A stretch of 64,000 nucleotides of DNA. Source: Paenibacillus harenae DSM 16969. Lineage in GTDB: Bacteria; Bacillota; Bacilli; Paenibacillales; Paenibacillaceae. The stretch is from NCBI RefSeq assembly GCF_000422465.1, contig NZ_KE383842.1:1987211-2051210 (forward strand). The letters run 5' to 3'. A program made the translations under genes and the position numbers. The notes below the pieces were generated by a model. The model searched no databases and had not been told where the DNA came from. It saw nothing but the letters and a program-made list of their open reading frames with translations. Shown here piece after piece: positions 17,401 to 27,665 of the stretch. Within the stretch, counting starts at the first letter, position 1. Each line of letters begins with the position of its first letter.

Positions 17401-20400
17401 ATGCCGGCATCTTGCGCAGACGCAGCTTTATTCAACAAGAGCGCGAGCAGCGTTTTGTCAATGCCTCTCTCCAGAAACTCGACTTCTTCAAAGTTCACGA
17501 AACCGTTATGGTCATCGTAGATACGGATATAACGGTATGGCGTCGTGTCCGGATTAATGGCGGAGTGCCATTTGTATTCCGATGTCGCCGGAATCTTGTA
17601 CAGGTCAACCCAATTCACGCCATCGTCGGAACCTTTAAATACGGTACCGTTGACGCGGCTGACATGTGTCCTCCTGGGAAGGTAGCGGAAAGTATCGATC
17701 ACCTTTTCATTGCCCGCTCCAAAGTCGACGTCCACCCAGCTTACGGCCGATCGGTTGTGGACAATCGTATCGGGATTGCCGTCGAACATATACCATCCGT
17801 TTTGCGCCTCGGAAATGTTGTCGTTATTCCAGAATTTCTCCGACGCCTTGACCATCACGGGATCCATCTTCGCTTTCGCCAGCAATGTCCTGTACGAAAC
17901 GAGCAGTCTAGGCGCATCGTAGACGGCGCTGATCAGCGCTTCTTCGTCCGCTTCGGGGCTCGTCATTTCCGCTTTGATACGATCCAATTCTTGGCGGAAC
18001 ACATAGTAGCTGGCCTTCGTATAGTCGGCTGCCGGCAAGCTTTCCATGCGCTGCATGGCAACTTCGAACGAATCCGCGTAAACGGAAACGGCTGCCGAGA
18101 ACGGCTGCGACGATCCGTCTCCGTGAATCGGCAAAACCTTGTAATGGAGACTGCCGTATCTCAAATTGGTTTCCTTATAAGATGTCGATCTCGTCTCTGC
18201 AAGAACGAGCTCCCATGGGGAACCTTCTTCGGGCTCCATCGTACCCGGTTTAAATACCGGATCGGTTTCTCTTGCCGCCTCATCCGTCGTGCGATACACA
18301 TTGAACCAGGAGGCCTGCTTCGGTTTATTCCAGTACAGGGTAACCTGATCTTCCTCTTTATCAATAAAAGGAGAAAGGCTTCCACGCGGCGTTTCCGTTA
18401 CCGATACCTCGGTGAACCGCGCCTGTTCCGACGCCGCGGCACCGGTATAATACGCGTATGGGAGGACGGTGAATAATTGCGCCACATAGTCCCAATCTGC
18501 CCCATCCTTGGATACAAAGGCATACACATATTGCGAATCGTGATCGCGAACCAGCTTCACATACGGATACTCGGCTGCCGTGTAACCTTGAAGGTTCGCA
18601 TTGAAAGGACTTCTTCTCGTATCCGAGAAATCATGGCGGGAATCCCTAGTACGGTTCTGCAGGACAAGGTTGCCCTCCTGATCGGCGCCGAAATAAATGT
18701 ATCGGGCGCTTGCTTGCAGCAAATCGCGCATCATAATGCCGCTGGACTTTCCGCTGTGCTCGTCGATCCTTGCGCTGATGGAGCTGCTGCCCGCGACGGC
18801 CTGGCTGACAAAATGCAAGGAATCGTGAATCTCTCTCTTGTAGATGATCAGATCGTCGCCTTCGCCCAATCCTTGGCCGTCTGCACCCTGTACCGCGATA
18901 ACGGAGCCGGAAACCGAAGCGCTGCCCGTCGCCGTGCCGATCCGGTCGTCACGCCATGCTTCACCGCTGTCGCCCGACGCCGGCGCCGATAAATCGACCT
19001 TCGCGTAGTGGGAATCCCAACCTGCTCCCCTCTCGTTCACGGCCGCTACTTTATAGTAATAGACGTTGCCGTTCTGAACGGTCGTATCTTTGTAGAAATT
19101 GCCCGTGACGCCGGCTGCAATAATCTCGTAAGGACCGGCTGCCTCTGCCGAACGTTTTATTGTATAAGACAGCCCGCCCGAAGTTGTCTTCCACGAAATA
19201 CCGGCATAGCCGTTCCCCGCGAGCGCGTTCACAAAGTCCACATGGAACGGTTTCGGAGCGGAGTCGAGATCGGACGACAATTTCAATGCCATTGCCGTCT
19301 TCGCCGGAACCGTTACCTTCCCGCCGGAAACGGGGATTTGCCGCCCCGAGACGAGATCCAGCACCGTGCTTCCGCTATAGTCAGCCGGAAGCTCGACGTC
19401 AAACGATTTGGCGTTCCCATAGGCATCGCGCGTTGAATTGACAGCCATCAGATACTTTCCGTATCTTGCCGTCAACAGGTCCGGATACCCGGCATAAGGC
19501 GTGTCCGCCTCAAAATTATCGCGCGACACTTTGCCAACGCCAGGCTGATATGTGATCGGAAGCATTTCACCCGCAAGCGCTTGCGGAGCCCCGGAACCGT
19601 TCGATGCCTGGTCCTGCATAAAGATCGCGTCCACGTTATGCATGCGAATCCAATAGTCTTCATATTGGAATTGGCTGTTAGTCGCAACTTCGGTAATAAA
19701 GCTATGCGTCCCGTTCATCACATGAAGCCTGCCGATGCCGCTGTAGCCTTTATTCAGCTCGTTCAGATTGGCGAACATGCGGAGATCGCCGTCCCGGATC
19801 GAGAAGAACATATTGTCGACGTCCGCAAAGGCAAACCTCTCGTAATCCTCCGGATTTACGCCAAGACTCCCCAGCTCTTCCGGTTTGTAGTAATCAAAGT
19901 CCGTCAGAGGAAGAACGACGCCGGCCGCCACGCTGTCGAACCTGTCGTAGTCAGCGCGCATTTCCGTCACGTATTTGTAAGTATCCGCCAATAAATAATC
20001 GACTTTATTTTTTGATTTTGTCGTGCCGAAGAATGGGAAGTATTGATTATCCGCCAGCTGCTGTTGGATAAATCCGACGGCTTCTTTGGCGTATTGCCAG
20101 TAAATATCCCATTCCGGACCGCTGTATTTTTGTTCATTCTGAACCATGGCCATTTCCAGCGACGCATACAGCATTCCTTTTCCTTCCACGCCGTCCGCTC
20201 GAACGCCGTATGCGGGAAATCCCACCATGTTCGTATTTCGCTCGTCCGTCACCTGCTCCGCTCTCATCAGCCGGTTTCCGTCCCCATCCGTACCCGAAAT
20301 GCGGGTATAGCCTCTGGCATGCAGGTTTTTGAGCGCCAATTTCAGGATTTCGTCATTCAACGCTTCATCTCCGCCGTTAAATAACGTTTTAAAATAATAT

Positions 20401-22040
20401 TCCGGCAAATAGTTCGTCGCTTCCCCGTAGTTGGCGACATAACCGTTTTCTCTGGTCAAGCCGGCTTCCGTCATGCCCGTGTAATGCTTGCCGTACGGCA
20501 ACCGTCTGACGACGTTTCCGTCCGCATCCCTTTTGCTTTGCGCCAGTCCCTTGGCGACGATTTGCAAATAATCGTCCGTAAATCTTGCGCTGCCGTCATG
20601 ATAGAATAAGGAATGGTACAAATCCAATTCCTCGCCGCTTGGGCCGACCAGCACCTCTTCCCCGAGGAACGGCGCGCCTCCCAGCGTTTCAAGCAGGATT
20701 TGCCGGCTGCGTTCTTTGCCTTCATAGAAGGAAGAGCCGATCATCCGTAATCCTTCGTGCGCTTCCCAGGCGCCTTCGTACGTATACACAACCTGATTAT
20801 AAATATAGGACAGTCTCGAACGGGCAAAGTCGAAGTTCGCCTTCAGCGTTCTTTCCCACGCTTCGCGGCGCGTCAATTCCCCGCCGTCCCAGTCTGTGCC
20901 CGCAAGGGAGAACTCTCCCGCAATCGTCCCGGTGGCAAAGGGCTGGTCCAAGAAAGCTTCGAATGCGGCCGTGCCATAGATGCCGTCGTCGTTAATCAGC
21001 TTCTCCGCGATGTACAAAGCTTCTCCAAGCGCGCCGTAGTAGCCGCCCCAGTCGCCTTGATGGCCGCCCCGCGTCACCAATCTGGTATTGCCGTAATAAT
21101 CTTTGACATGGTTGTCGATGACTTTGAAAATACGCTGAAGCGCCGCTTTCTTCAGCTCCGGCGTGTTCGCCGGCGACCAGTCGTAATGCAGCGCATTTGC
21201 ATAAAACCGCAGGTCATCGACATACTTTACGATTGATAATTTGGCGTTTGCGCTGGCATCCACCGCATTCGAGAATCTGTTGAACATATCGATTTGGCTC
21301 TGCGTATACCCATCGACCATCTCTTGCTCTTCCGCATCCGTCAGACCGGGCGACAGCGCATTTTCGGGGATCGGTTTGGCGCCCTGCGTTTCTCCGGCTA
21401 CATCAAGCCATGCGTCCGTATGCGTGTAGGCGTTATAATAGCCTCTGGACGGACTGCTCATCACGCCCCATACATCCAACGTCTTAATGGTGATCTCGAC
21501 CGTTTCCTTGCCGAAGGTCGACTCCAGCGGAAGCATGGTCGTACCATAGTAAAACCGTTCCGGCAGCGGATTGCCGAAGCCTCTGTTAATCGGCTGGTAA
21601 TCGCCGAATCGGAGATAACCGACTTGCCCGCCGCTTATATTGACCACGGTCGTATATCCGGCGTCGTTCCCCCAGAACTTTACGGTGAAATAGTTCTGCC
21701 GGTCGGGATCGACCTTCATCGTAAACGTCAAATCTCCGCCTTGCTTCTCCGCCGGCACTCTCGGATTCGATACCCGCGCCGGTTCGCCCAATGCGCCGGT
21801 GATGGCGCTGGTCGCATCGCCCTTGAAATGGTGTGCGCTTTCGGAGCCCGCGTTGCCGAAAATCATTTTATCCAGGTAACCGTTCGCGGACGGCTCCTCC
21901 GCCGCATGCACCGGCGTGCCCTGTACCGGTCCGATCGTCTGAAGCAGAAGTGCGGCAATCAGGGAAACAACCATGACCCGCCCGGCTTGTCTTGACGTTT
22001 TTCCTATTCGTTCGAATGCGTCTGTGATGCGGCTATGCAT
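14442..22040 (-). CDS. Giant secreted multimodular polysaccharide-active protein (2532 residues)
   Basis: Signal peptide about 1-47. Rough module order (boundaries +/- 40 residues): beta-sandwich of the kind seen in beta-L-arabinofuranosidases (50-220, [17 protein letters not shown]); large helical then beta catalytic-like domain (230-925, reminiscent of alpha/alpha-toroid polysaccharide lyases; [27 protein letters not shown]); Fn3 (930-1020); LamG/DUF1349-like (1030-1210); Fn3-like (1215-1320); discoidin F5/8 type C (1390-1515); FIVAR helices (1515-1590); two putative-Ig domains with GLPEGAAFD and ELPSGAAFH (1590-1770); LamG (1815-1980); FIVAR (1980-2050); Ig-like repeats (2050-2220); two ChiA-N-like modules repeating APGKPVL...MNLWWG (last 200). 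No sortase motif or SLH domain is seen. A cre-like site lies 40 bases upstream. The catalytic family is not recognised with certainty. Confidence 0.7.
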   Translation of the reverse strand: MHSRITDAFERIGKTSRQAGRVMVVSLIAALLLQTIGPVQGTPVHAAEEPSANGYLDKMIFGNAGSESAHHFKGDATSAITGALGEPARVSNPRVPAEKQGGDLTFTMKVDPDRQNYFTVKFWGNDAGYTTVVNISGGQVGYLRFGDYQPINRGFGNPLPERFYYGTTMLPLESTFGKETVEITIKTLDVWGVMSSPSRGYYNAYTHTDAWLDVAGETQGAKPIPENALSPGLTDAEEQEMVDGYTQSQIDMFNRFSNAVDASANAKLSIVKYVDDLRFYANALHYDWSPANTPELKKAALQRIFKVIDNHVKDYYGNTRLVTRGGHQGDWGGYYGALGEALYIAEKLINDDGIYGTAAFEAFLDQPFATGTIAGEFSLAGTDWDGGELTRREAWERTLKANFDFARSRLSYIYNQVVYTYEGAWEAHEGLRMIGSSFYEGKERSRQILLETLGGAPFLGEEVLVGPSGEELDLYHSLFYHDGSARFTDDYLQIVAKGLAQSKRDADGNVVRRLPYGKHYTGMTEAGLTRENGYVANYGEATNYLPEYYFKTLFNGGDEALNDEILKLALKNLHARGYTRISGTDGDGNRLMRAEQVTDERNTNMVGFPAYGVRADGVEGKGMLYASLEMAMVQNEQKYSGPEWDIYWQYAKEAVGFIQQQLADNQYFPFFGTTKSKNKVDYLLADTYKYVTEMRADYDRFDSVAAGVVLPLTDFDYYKPEELGSLGVNPEDYERFAFADVDNMFFSIRDGDLRMFANLNELNKGYSGIGRLHVMNGTHSFITEVATNSQFQYEDYWIRMHNVDAIFMQDQASNGSGAPQALAGEMLPITYQPGVGKVSRDNFEADTPYAGYPDLLTARYGKYLMAVNSTRDAYGNAKSFDVELPADYSGSTVLDLVSGRQIPVSGGKVTVPAKTAMALKLSSDLDSAPKPFHVDFVNALAGNGYAGISWKTTSGGLSYTIKRSAEAAGPYEIIAAGVTGNFYKDTTVQNGNVYYYKVAAVNERGAGWDSHYAKVDLSAPASGDSGEAWRDDRIGTATGSASVSGSVIAVQGADGQGLGEGDDLIIYKREIHDSLHFVSQAVAGSSSISARIDEHSGKSSGIMMRDLLQASARYIYFGADQEGNLVLQNRTRDSRHDFSDTRRSPFNANLQGYTAAEYPYVKLVRDHDSQYVYAFVSKDGADWDYVAQLFTVLPYAYYTGAAASEQARFTEVSVTETPRGSLSPFIDKEEDQVTLYWNKPKQASWFNVYRTTDEAARETDPVFKPGTMEPEEGSPWELVLAETRSTSYKETNLRYGSLHYKVLPIHGDGSSQPFSAAVSVYADSFEVAMQRMESLPAADYTKASYYVFRQELDRIKAEMTSPEADEEALISAVYDAPRLLVSYRTLLAKAKMDPVMVKASEKFWNNDNISEAQNGWYMFDGNPDTIVHNRSAVSWVDVDFGAGNEKVIDTFRYLPRRTHVSRVNGTVFKGSDDGVNWVDLYKIPATSEYKWHSAINPDTTPYRYIRIYDDHNGFVNFEEVEFLERGIDKTLLALLLNKAASAQDAGIYTEESLQALEQQVSAATAVRDNPDATQDEVDAADNQMSAALDGLQYMPGMPVLESLADKTLIAENTLAFKVQAVNAVTDVTYGVNGLPEGAAFDAAAQTFAWTPGKEQGGVHVVTFTATAGELSSSKTIKITVKGQPVFEPVTTVELTAEQEFTYPVPASDPTGEPLVYSVGELPSGAAFHAATGVFSWKPAQSDYGSHPVTFTVSNGRFSVSQTIDFNVNLHILPTEDYTKGSYYLYLKEVKRIEVEILKPDADRAQLLAELDQAEGKLDQVPLSLYSFEGNAGNSIGSSHGTIVGVPGYEEGKIGQAIDLNGTDSYVKLPTTHALAGYDEITLSTWLYWKGGNQWQRIFDFGNNTNQYLFLTPRSGNNTLRFAIKNGGTEQIVQTSQLAANRWVHVAVTLGGGSAKLYVDGELKATNSSATIKPSDFKPGVNYIGKSQWPDPLYNGMIDEFRVYNHVLSADEIRAVVNNTAKNWIDNTLIPILLDEAAAVNAEHFTAESAEALQAAASAAQAVHNNADATQAEIDTAAATLLQALESLEIKITAALDPSAPNGMNGWYTVPVTVTLSAYGNVQYSLDGGSSWSVYDAPVALSREGSNQMLYRPVTVTDSVYPKSAEAKIDLTAPQVDIIGEPSYAIDQTVNITCNAVDSVSGVTYSPCDAPLVSVKAYTLEPGVHKVTAEAEDAAGHRGSAEHSYSVYATFDSLSALTGTFAAETGAAGGEEVAASLQRQLETAEAKAAERKGAEARKLLQAYITEVKNQSGKAFTAEQAAVLVRWAQWLHDVTPLAGGAPGKPVLADNNDHDTGLKDGSYTVTMNLWWGNNGTAFKLYENGELIGEQSLTDNSPQAQTVKTDITGKANGTYTYTCELTNAFGTTACSPLVVTVTDAAPGKPVLSHNNWDGDGNFDVTMNMWWGTNGSEYRLYENGELIDTKTLSVATPNAQKAVTNISGKAPGLYEYRAVLLSAADETSSETITITVKQQED

Positions 22041-22079
22041 TTGTCAATTGTCCTCCCTAAAAATAAAATATAAATCCAG

Positions 22080-22093
22080 TTAAAGCGTTTTCA
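22080..22093. promoter_or_regulatory. cre-like site (CcpA) upstream of the giant gene
   Basis: TTAAAGCGTTTTCA matches the cre consensus TGWNANCGNTNWCA at 13 of 14 positions (second base differs). It lies about 40 bases upstream of the start codon of the giant secreted protein, a position suited to catabolite repression. Confidence 0.6.
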
Positions 22094-22315
22094 TTTTTTC
22101 TTTGCGATAACCCTTCTTCCTCCTTTTTCTCCATCCCGCGTTATCGATCCCTCCTCACCTCCGCAATCATGACTGGGAATTCACGGTATAGAATAGCATG
22201 CCATGTAGGGTTCATCTATTGTAAAATCACTCATTTTTATAAACTATCTTCAAAATATAGATCTGCAAAGCCGACCCGATTGTCGTTCGGCGCTAATTTC
22301 TTAAGTTCATATGAT

Positions 22316-22359
22316 AAAAAAACACCATACCGACTTTTCGGTCAGTAAGGTGTTTTTTT
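22316..22359. terminator. Bidirectional terminator hairpin
   Basis: AAAAAAACACC pairs with GGTGTTTTTTT (11 base pairs), with an inner CCGA/TCGG stem, giving U-runs in both directions. It stands between two divergent genes, so no current transcript clearly needs it. It may be left from a deleted gene. Confidence 0.75.
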
Positions 22360-22534
22360 GCCACTATATCCGTCGGGGGTCAGCCGTGACAGTTTCACCA
22401 GCTGCACGATCTTCACGCTGATGCCAACTAACTCTTAGACGACGATGTACGGCACAGGTTTAAATTTAGACCCTTCGGTTTATCCTGATCGAATATCCAT
22501 CAATCGGTACCGTCCATTTATAGGAGATGCGCTC

Positions 22535-23047
22535 ATGGATTTAATCAAGGACCAGCTAATCAAAAAAGCCTTCGCCAGCTCTAGCCTAAGACAAAATATC
22601 GTGAATAAAGGAACGATGTTCCTTTACTGCGATTACGCCGGCTTCGCTTCGCGCAACTTATTCGGCGCAGCTTGCTGCACGGCTTACAATCGAACGGTAA
22701 GCGTAACCGCCAAGAAGCTGCCGATCGAGCGGGATCATGGTTCAAACTACGGCGAAATTCAGGCGATCGTGCTTAGTCTGGAAACTCTTACGGCAGCATT
22801 ATTGGAGCGTCAACCGAAACAAGCCTTTATTTTTACCGATTGCAGCCGCATTTCGCGTATATTGGCGCAAGACCGCTTTTCGCAACCCCATGACGAGCAA
22901 GGAAGAAATGAACTATTAGCGGCTCTAGCCAATCTCAATCGTCAGTTCCCCGAGGTTGACGTTCAAATCAAGTATATTGGCAAACATAAGAAAAACAACT
23001 ACTTGCACAGACTGGCTCACAATGCGGCCAGGGAAGCTGCCTTTTAA
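22535..23047 (+). CDS. RNase H-fold protein, active site possibly incomplete
   Basis: 170 residues from the ATG at 22535, which has AGGAG eight bases upstream. An in-frame ATG at 22445 gives 30 more residues but no ribosome site. The order of acidic motifs follows RNase HI: Asp in FLYCDYAGFAS on the first strand, Glu in NYGEIQAIVLSLE on the helix, Asp in AFIFTDCSRI on the fourth strand. The C-terminal motif reads NNYLHRLAHNAAREA, where RNase HI has N..AD.LA..A, so the fourth metal-binding Asp appears to be His. RNase HI cleaves RNA in RNA/DNA hybrids; this protein could be a weakened or repurposed member. It is a lone plus-strand gene between minus-strand operons, convergent with the dehydratase gene. 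Confidence 0.65.
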   Translation: MDLIKDQLIKKAFASSSLRQNIVNKGTMFLYCDYAGFASRNLFGAACCTAYNRTVSVTAKKLPIERDHGSNYGEIQAIVLSLETLTAALLERQPKQAFIFTDCSRISRILAQDRFSQPHDEQGRNELLAALANLNRQFPEVDVQIKYIGKHKKNNYLHRLAHNAAREAAF

Positions 23048-23123
23048 TATGTCGGCGGAGACAATGCGGGACTTGGATTAGTGGAATTGGCGATTCAATC
23101 CAATTGGGAGGGGACATCGGAAA

Positions 23124-23158
23124 GGACAGAGGATATTTCCATCATCGATCCTCTGTCC
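23124..23158. terminator. Terminator between convergent RNase H-like and dehydratase genes
   Basis: GGACAGAGGAT pairs with ATCCTCTGTCC (11 base pairs) around a 13-base loop. It serves converging transcripts; the U-tracts are weak (TTTCC leftward). Confidence 0.55.
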
Positions 23159-23190
23159 GCAAAATCTCTCAATTACCGAGCCTTCATCGC

Positions 23191-25179
23191 TTACCTTTTT
23201 TCACTTGCCATTGCATCCATACCGGCATTCAGCACCTGTATTATTTTTTCGACATCGTAGACGCAGCCCTTCCAGGTGCCTCCGCTTACAGCTTGCAGCG
23301 CGGCCCAGAGCCTTGTGTCGTCTGGCAGTTCCGGATCCTCGGCCAAACCGGGATGAGGGCTGCGATCAGCCAATTCGCAAGTGCCAACTGCAGGCGTAGC
23401 AGGCAAGAGGCTGCTCCCTACCATATTGATTTGCCCTTCAAGCTTGGCAAGATCAATTCGCACATCGATCCAATCTCCGTCGCGAAGCTTTCCGACAGGT
23501 CCGCCAGCCAAAGCTTCAGGACCGATATGACCGATGCATGCGCCTGTCGACACGCCGGAAAACCGCGCATCGGTAAGAAGCGCTACATGCTTGCCGAAGG
23601 ATAGATGCTTGAGAGCGGAGGTTAATTGATAGGTTTCCTCCATTCCGGTTCCCATCGGGCCGCGCCCGATTAGAACCAGAACATCGCCTGATTCAATCCC
23701 TCCATTCTTTATCGCGCGAATCGCGTCACGCTCAGTCGTGAACACCTTTGCCCTGCCGACATGTTTATAAATGCCTGCTGCGTCAATCATCGAAGGATCG
23801 ATAGCTGCCGATTTGATGACTGACCCTTCCGGAGCAATGTTCCCCGACGGGAATGTCACGGTCGAGGTCATGCCTGCAGCTTTGGCTTTCTCCGGACTGT
23901 AAATAACCGTATCCGGATCGACACCGTCAACCTCCATTAAATAACGTCTCATCCGGCTGCGCCGCTCGGATGCCGCCCACCAATCCAGCATGCCGCCGAT
24001 CGTCTGTCCGGTTACCGTAAGCGCTTTCTCATCTAATAGGCCGAGCTTTCTCAAATGCAGCATCACCTCGGGGACGCCTCCCGCGAGAAAAACCCGTATC
24101 GTCGGATGATAGAGCGGTCCGTTTGGCAGAACGCTTACAAGTCTAGGAACGCTGCGGTTCGTTTCTGTCCAGTCCTGGGCCGTTGGAACGGTTAAGCCTG
24201 CCGCATGGGCAATGGCCGGGATATGCAGAAGCAAATTCGTTGAACCCCCGAAAGCAGCGTGAACGACCATGGCATTTCGAACTGCGGCATCGGTCATGAT
24301 GCTGGCGGAGGTTATGCCGGACTCCGCCATATATAAAGCCGCTCTTGCCGATTGGCGGGCCATCTCTGACCAGATCGGCTGGCCCGACGGAGCGAGCGCC
24401 GCATGCGGGACAGTCAGACCCAGCGCTTCCGCTACAACCTGCGCGGTACCGGCCGTACCAAGAAACTGGCATCCGCCGCCGGGCGTGGCGCAAGCCCGAC
24501 AGCCTAAATCTGCCGCTGCCTCGAGCGTAAGCTCGCCGTTCGCATAACGCGCTCCAATCGACTGAATCTTACCTGCGTCTTCTCCGTTAATCGGCGGAAG
24601 CGTTACGCCTCCGGGTACGATAACAACAGGAAGGTTTCTCATTGCGGCTAGAGCAATCATCATCGCAGGCAGACCTTTGTCGCATGTTCCGACTCCGAGA
24701 ACGGCGGACCTTGTGGGCAGCGAGCGAATGAGCCGCCGGAGAACAATCGCCGCATCGTTGCGATAGGGCAGCGAATCGAACATGCCGGACGTGCCTTGCG
24801 ACCGGCCGTCGCAGGGGTCGCTTACGTAACCGGCAAACGGAATACCTCCCGCCCGAGTAATTTCATCCGCCGCTTCCTTCATCAGAAGGCCGATTTCCCA
24901 GTGGCCGGTATGATAGCCGAGAGCCGCCGCCGAGCCGTCTTCATTGCGGATCCCGCCCTGTGTTCCCAAAATAAGTACCTCCCGGCCAAGCAGTCGGGAG
25001 GGGCTCCACCCCATTCCCACATTTTGCGACCAGCCGAACAAATCGCCGCTTGGCGAATTCAGAAGCCTTTCATGTGTAAGCGGGAGCGAGCCTATGGGCC
25101 CCGATGCTTGCGTTTGTATGATGAAATCAGAATCCATGCCGCGCCCCATGATCTGTTCGAAGCTCGAGTCTATGTCCAT
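23191..25179 (-). CDS. Pentonate/xylonate dehydratase, IlvD/Edd family, YjhG/YagF type
   Basis: 662 residues from the ATG at 25179, placed seven bases after AGGAGG. An ATG six bases further upstream is too close to the ribosome site. It belongs to the IlvD/Edd Fe-S dehydratases and resembles E. coli YjhG/YagF in length (about 655) and in phrases such as [24 protein letters not shown] and [14 protein letters not shown]. Cluster cysteines are visible in [18 protein letters not shown] and GGGCQFLG. The expected reaction is dehydration of D-xylonate (or L-arabinonate) to the 2-keto-3-deoxy sugar acid, the first committed step of the Weimberg pathway. It is the last gene of a three-gene operon whose other members supply the next two steps, which supports the pentonate assignment over a branched-chain amino acid role. 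Confidence 0.85.
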   Translation of the reverse strand: MDIDSSFEQIMGRGMDSDFIIQTQASGPIGSLPLTHERLLNSPSGDLFGWSQNVGMGWSPSRLLGREVLILGTQGGIRNEDGSAAALGYHTGHWEIGLLMKEAADEITRAGGIPFAGYVSDPCDGRSQGTSGMFDSLPYRNDAAIVLRRLIRSLPTRSAVLGVGTCDKGLPAMMIALAAMRNLPVVIVPGGVTLPPINGEDAGKIQSIGARYANGELTLEAAADLGCRACATPGGGCQFLGTAGTAQVVAEALGLTVPHAALAPSGQPIWSEMARQSARAALYMAESGITSASIMTDAAVRNAMVVHAAFGGSTNLLLHIPAIAHAAGLTVPTAQDWTETNRSVPRLVSVLPNGPLYHPTIRVFLAGGVPEVMLHLRKLGLLDEKALTVTGQTIGGMLDWWAASERRSRMRRYLMEVDGVDPDTVIYSPEKAKAAGMTSTVTFPSGNIAPEGSVIKSAAIDPSMIDAAGIYKHVGRAKVFTTERDAIRAIKNGGIESGDVLVLIGRGPMGTGMEETYQLTSALKHLSFGKHVALLTDARFSGVSTGACIGHIGPEALAGGPVGKLRDGDWIDVRIDLAKLEGQINMVGSSLLPATPAVGTCELADRSPHPGLAEDPELPDDTRLWAALQAVSGGTWKGCVYDVEKIIQVLNAGMDAMASEKR

Positions 25180-25205
25180 CTCCATTCCTCCTATCAAGGC
25201 TGAGG

Positions 25206-26663
25206 TTACGGTTTAATAAAAACCGTTTTGACAGAAGTGAAAAACTCAATAGCTGCCTGGCCCTGCTCTCTTGAATGAGAACTGGACTGCTTCATGCCGC
25301 CGAACGGAGCTTGCAGCTCGACACCCGCGGTCTCGGCGTTGACCCTGATGAGTCCCGCTTCCATATTCTGAACAAACGACAGAACGTTCCCGATATTTTT
25401 CGTATAAATGGATGCGCTAAGTCCGTACGCCGTATCGTTCGCCAAGGAGATTGCGTCTTCGAAGTCCTCTGCTTCGATTAATGCAAGCACGGGCCCGAAG
25501 ATTTCCTCCTGCGCGATGGACATCCGGCTCTCAACGCGCTCGAACACGGCGGGAGTAATATAATAACCGTCTGACAGCGCGCTATCCTCAGGCCGTGTAC
25601 CGCCATACAGAAGAACGGCTCCTTCTTCCTTTCCTTTTTGAATATACCTAAGCACGGTTTCCAGCTGTTTTTCGTTCGCGCATGGTCCGAGCCATACAGA
25701 AGCGTCCATGCCGTTGCCGACCTTTAGCGTTGTTACCTTGTCGAGTAGCTTCGTTTTGAAGAGCCCGTAAATGGACTTTTCGACAATCACTCGACTGGTC
25801 GCCGTGCACTTCTGTCCCGTCGAGCGCAGCCCGCCGCTAATTACAGCGTCAACGGCTAAATCCAAATCGGCGTCGCCCGCGATAATGATCGGGTTTTTGC
25901 CGCCCATCTCCAATTGATATTTCGCTCCGCGGGAAAGGGCAGCCTGACCGACTTGTTTTCCGACAGCGTTAGAGCCTGTGAAGGTGATGCCTTGGATACC
26001 GGGATGATGGGCAATCCCATTCCCGACCACAGAACCGCTGCCTGTAATCATATTAACGACGCCCCGAGGAAAACCTGCCTCATGAAAGCACTGCATGACA
26101 GCCGCCGCCGTTACCGCCGTTTCCGTTGCCGGCTTCCAAACGACCGTATTGCCGTATATCAAAGCCGGAGCCATCTTCCAGATCGGGATCGCCACGGGGA
26201 AATTCCAAGGCGAGATTACACCCACTACGCCAAGCGGCACACGTGTCGTAAATAGAAACGCCTCCGCATCGCTGGACGGAATGACATCGCCGATTTTGCG
26301 CAAGCCTTCTCCGGCGTAATAGCGCAAAATCGCAGCTCCCCGCGCAGTCTCCCCCTTCGCCTCGGCAAAGGTTTTCCCCATTTCCCTGCACATCGTTTCT
26401 CCAATGTCATCCAAGCGGCTTTCCAGCAGCTCCGCCGCCCTGACGAGCAGCTGCCCGCGCTCTGCGCCTGTCTTCTTCCGCCACAGCAGTCTTGCCGTTT
26501 CTGCTTCATAAACCGCTTCATCAAGCTCAACGCCGGTAGAATCCGCAACATACCCGACGATCTCCCGTTTGTTTGCCGGATTAATGCTTTCCAGGCGTTC
26601 CCGATTGCCGGGCTGCTTCCACTGCCCGCCGATATAATTGTCGATAACAACGGCTTCCTTCAT
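25206..26663 (-). CDS. 2-oxoglutarate semialdehyde dehydrogenase (aldehyde dehydrogenase family)
   Basis: 485-residue NAD(P)-dependent aldehyde dehydrogenase. The oxyanion Asn154 is in SPWNFP, the general base Glu252 in LEMGGKNP and the nucleophile Cys286 in GQKCTATSR. The sequence resembles the 2,5-dioxopentanoate dehydrogenases of sugar-acid catabolism (YcbD-type), with the N-terminal phrase YIGGQWKQP. The role inferred is oxidation of 2-oxoglutarate semialdehyde to 2-oxoglutarate, the last Weimberg step, feeding the TCA cycle. It lies between the FAH-family gene (18 bases upstream) and the dehydratase gene (26 bases downstream), a classic pathway operon. Intact. Other aldehyde substrates cannot be excluded from sequence alone. 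Confidence 0.85.
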   Translation of the reverse strand: MKEAVVIDNYIGGQWKQPGNRERLESINPANKREIVGYVADSTGVELDEAVYEAETARLLWRKKTGAERGQLLVRAAELLESRLDDIGETMCREMGKTFAEAKGETARGAAILRYYAGEGLRKIGDVIPSSDAEAFLFTTRVPLGVVGVISPWNFPVAIPIWKMAPALIYGNTVVWKPATETAVTAAAVMQCFHEAGFPRGVVNMITGSGSVVGNGIAHHPGIQGITFTGSNAVGKQVGQAALSRGAKYQLEMGGKNPIIIAGDADLDLAVDAVISGGLRSTGQKCTATSRVIVEKSIYGLFKTKLLDKVTTLKVGNGMDASVWLGPCANEKQLETVLRYIQKGKEEGAVLLYGGTRPEDSALSDGYYITPAVFERVESRMSIAQEEIFGPVLALIEAEDFEDAISLANDTAYGLSASIYTKNIGNVLSFVQNMEAGLIRVNAETAGVELQAPFGGMKQSSSHSREQGQAAIEFFTSVKTVFIKP

Positions 26664-26681
26664 AAAAAGTCATCTCCTTTT

Positions 26682-27557
26682 CTATGCCGATACGACTGTA
26701 TTCGTTAATGTGCCAATTCCCGTTATATCAATCTCGATCCGGTCACTCAGCTCCAGCGTGAACTGTTCCGGCGGCACGATACAAGTTCCGGTAAGAAGCA
26801 CAGTGCCGTCAAATAAGACATTATCTTTGGCGAGATAAGCTACCAATTCTCCAAATTTCCGTTTGAGCTGGCCCGTATTGGCCGATTCGTCAACGACCTT
26901 CTTGCCTCCGCGGTAAATGCGGCAGGTTATTTGAAGATCATAAGGATCCGCAACGGTATCGGCCAGCCGAATAGCAGGGCCGATGGAGCAGGATTGACGC
27001 CAAATTTTGGCCTGCGGCAAATAAAGCGGATTCTCGCCTTCGATGTCTCGGCAGCTCATATCGTTTCCGATCGTATAGCCGAGGATACTCCCGTTCCGAT
27101 CCAGCACCAACCCGAGCTCCGGCTCCGGAACCTGCCAGCTTGAATCGCTTCGCAGGCACACTTCGCCGCCCGGTTCGGCCGTCCGCGCAGCAGTCGATTT
27201 CATGAACAGCTCCGGCCGGGCGGCATCATACACTTTATCGTAATAGGTAGGGCCCTTCCCGTCTCCGTCTGCCGCTTCATAATTTCGCGCTTCCTTGCTC
27301 CGCATATAGGTTACGCCTGCCGCCCATATCTCCGGGGCTTCCAGCGGAACGATCAGATCAAGCTGGTGAATCTCTTTGTTCAACACTTGGGATGAGTCGA
27401 TTTTCCGCTTTACCTTTTCTAAAACGCTAACGCCGTCCCGCGCTGCCCTTTGTACCAATGATATAAAATCGGAATCCTCCAGCGGAAAAATTTCTTCGGT
27501 ATCCGTAATCGCAGCTAATTTGATGGAAGCATCCTCTCGATAACGAATTATGCGCAT
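26682..27557 (-). CDS. FAH-family 2-keto-3-deoxy-pentonate dehydratase (XylX-like)
   Basis: 291-residue protein of the fumarylacetoacetate hydrolase superfamily. The metal-binding acidic pair is visible in VPEPELGLV, followed by the superfamily motif GYTIGNDMSCRDIEGENPLYLPQ and KIWRQSCSIGP. Closest known functional models are Caulobacter XylX and archaeal KdaD-type enzymes, which dehydrate 2-keto-3-deoxy-D-xylonate or -L-arabinonate to 2-oxoglutarate semialdehyde. Position between regulator and aldehyde dehydrogenase, with a YjhG-like dehydratase in the same operon, makes this the second Weimberg step. It is the first gene of the operon; the IclR-type operator candidate lies about 15 bases upstream of its start. 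Alternative: a related acylpyruvase or diketo acid hydrolase, less likely in this context. Confidence 0.8.
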   Translation of the reverse strand: MRIIRYREDASIKLAAITDTEEIFPLEDSDFISLVQRAARDGVSVLEKVKRKIDSSQVLNKEIHQLDLIVPLEAPEIWAAGVTYMRSKEARNYEAADGDGKGPTYYDKVYDAARPELFMKSTAARTAEPGGEVCLRSDSSWQVPEPELGLVLDRNGSILGYTIGNDMSCRDIEGENPLYLPQAKIWRQSCSIGPAIRLADTVADPYDLQITCRIYRGGKKVVDESANTGQLKRKFGELVAYLAKDNVLFDGTVLLTGTCIVPPEQFTLELSDRIEIDITGIGTLTNTVVSA

Positions 27558-27570
27558 AAAACCACTCCTT

Positions 27571-27589
27571 TGTTTTATAATATAAAACT
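27571..27589. promoter_or_regulatory. IclR-type operator candidate upstream of the Weimberg operon
   Basis: TGTTTTATAATATAAAACT fits TGTTTTA-N5-TAAAACA with one mismatch at the last base. It lies just upstream of the FAH-family start codon. Matching sequences lie at 28441-28459 and 35034-35052. A second AT palindrome (CTATATT...AATATAG) follows at 27588-27605 and may hold the -10. Confidence 0.65.
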
Positions 27590-27610
27590 ATATTCTATAA
27601 TATAGTCAAA

Positions 27611-27665
27611 AAAAGAGCTTCTTGTTGTCCGTCCATAACCTTCGAAAAGAAACAGAAGCTCTTTT
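27611..27665 (-). terminator. Terminator of the IclR gene
   Basis: AAAAGAGCTTCT pairs with AGAAGCTCTTTT (12 base pairs) and is followed leftward by a run of seven T on the minus strand. The right arm overlaps the stop codon of the IclR gene. Confidence 0.85.

Larger units (their letters stand above)
22041..22534. other. Divergent intergenic region with promoter, cre site and stranded terminator
   Basis: Holds the leftward promoter region of the giant gene (with the cre-like site), then an isolated hairpin terminator at 22316-22359. Between 22360 and 22444 is GC-richer sequence without a recognisable gene, possibly debris of a lost gene. The last part carries the ribosome site of the RNase H-like gene. 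A rightward frame is open from 22445, but the AGGAG-preceded ATG at 22535 is preferred. Confidence 0.5.

Noticed and set aside
17064..18476. 470-codon rightward open frame inside the giant secreted protein gene
   Set aside because: Antisense shadow in GC-rich coding DNA; no motif, no ribosome site, and the minus-strand frame encodes recognisable discoidin and Ig-like modules.
22360..22444. Possible gene remnant between a terminator and the RNase H-like gene
   Set aside because: Base composition differs from the AT-rich spacer, but no translation in any frame resembles a known protein.
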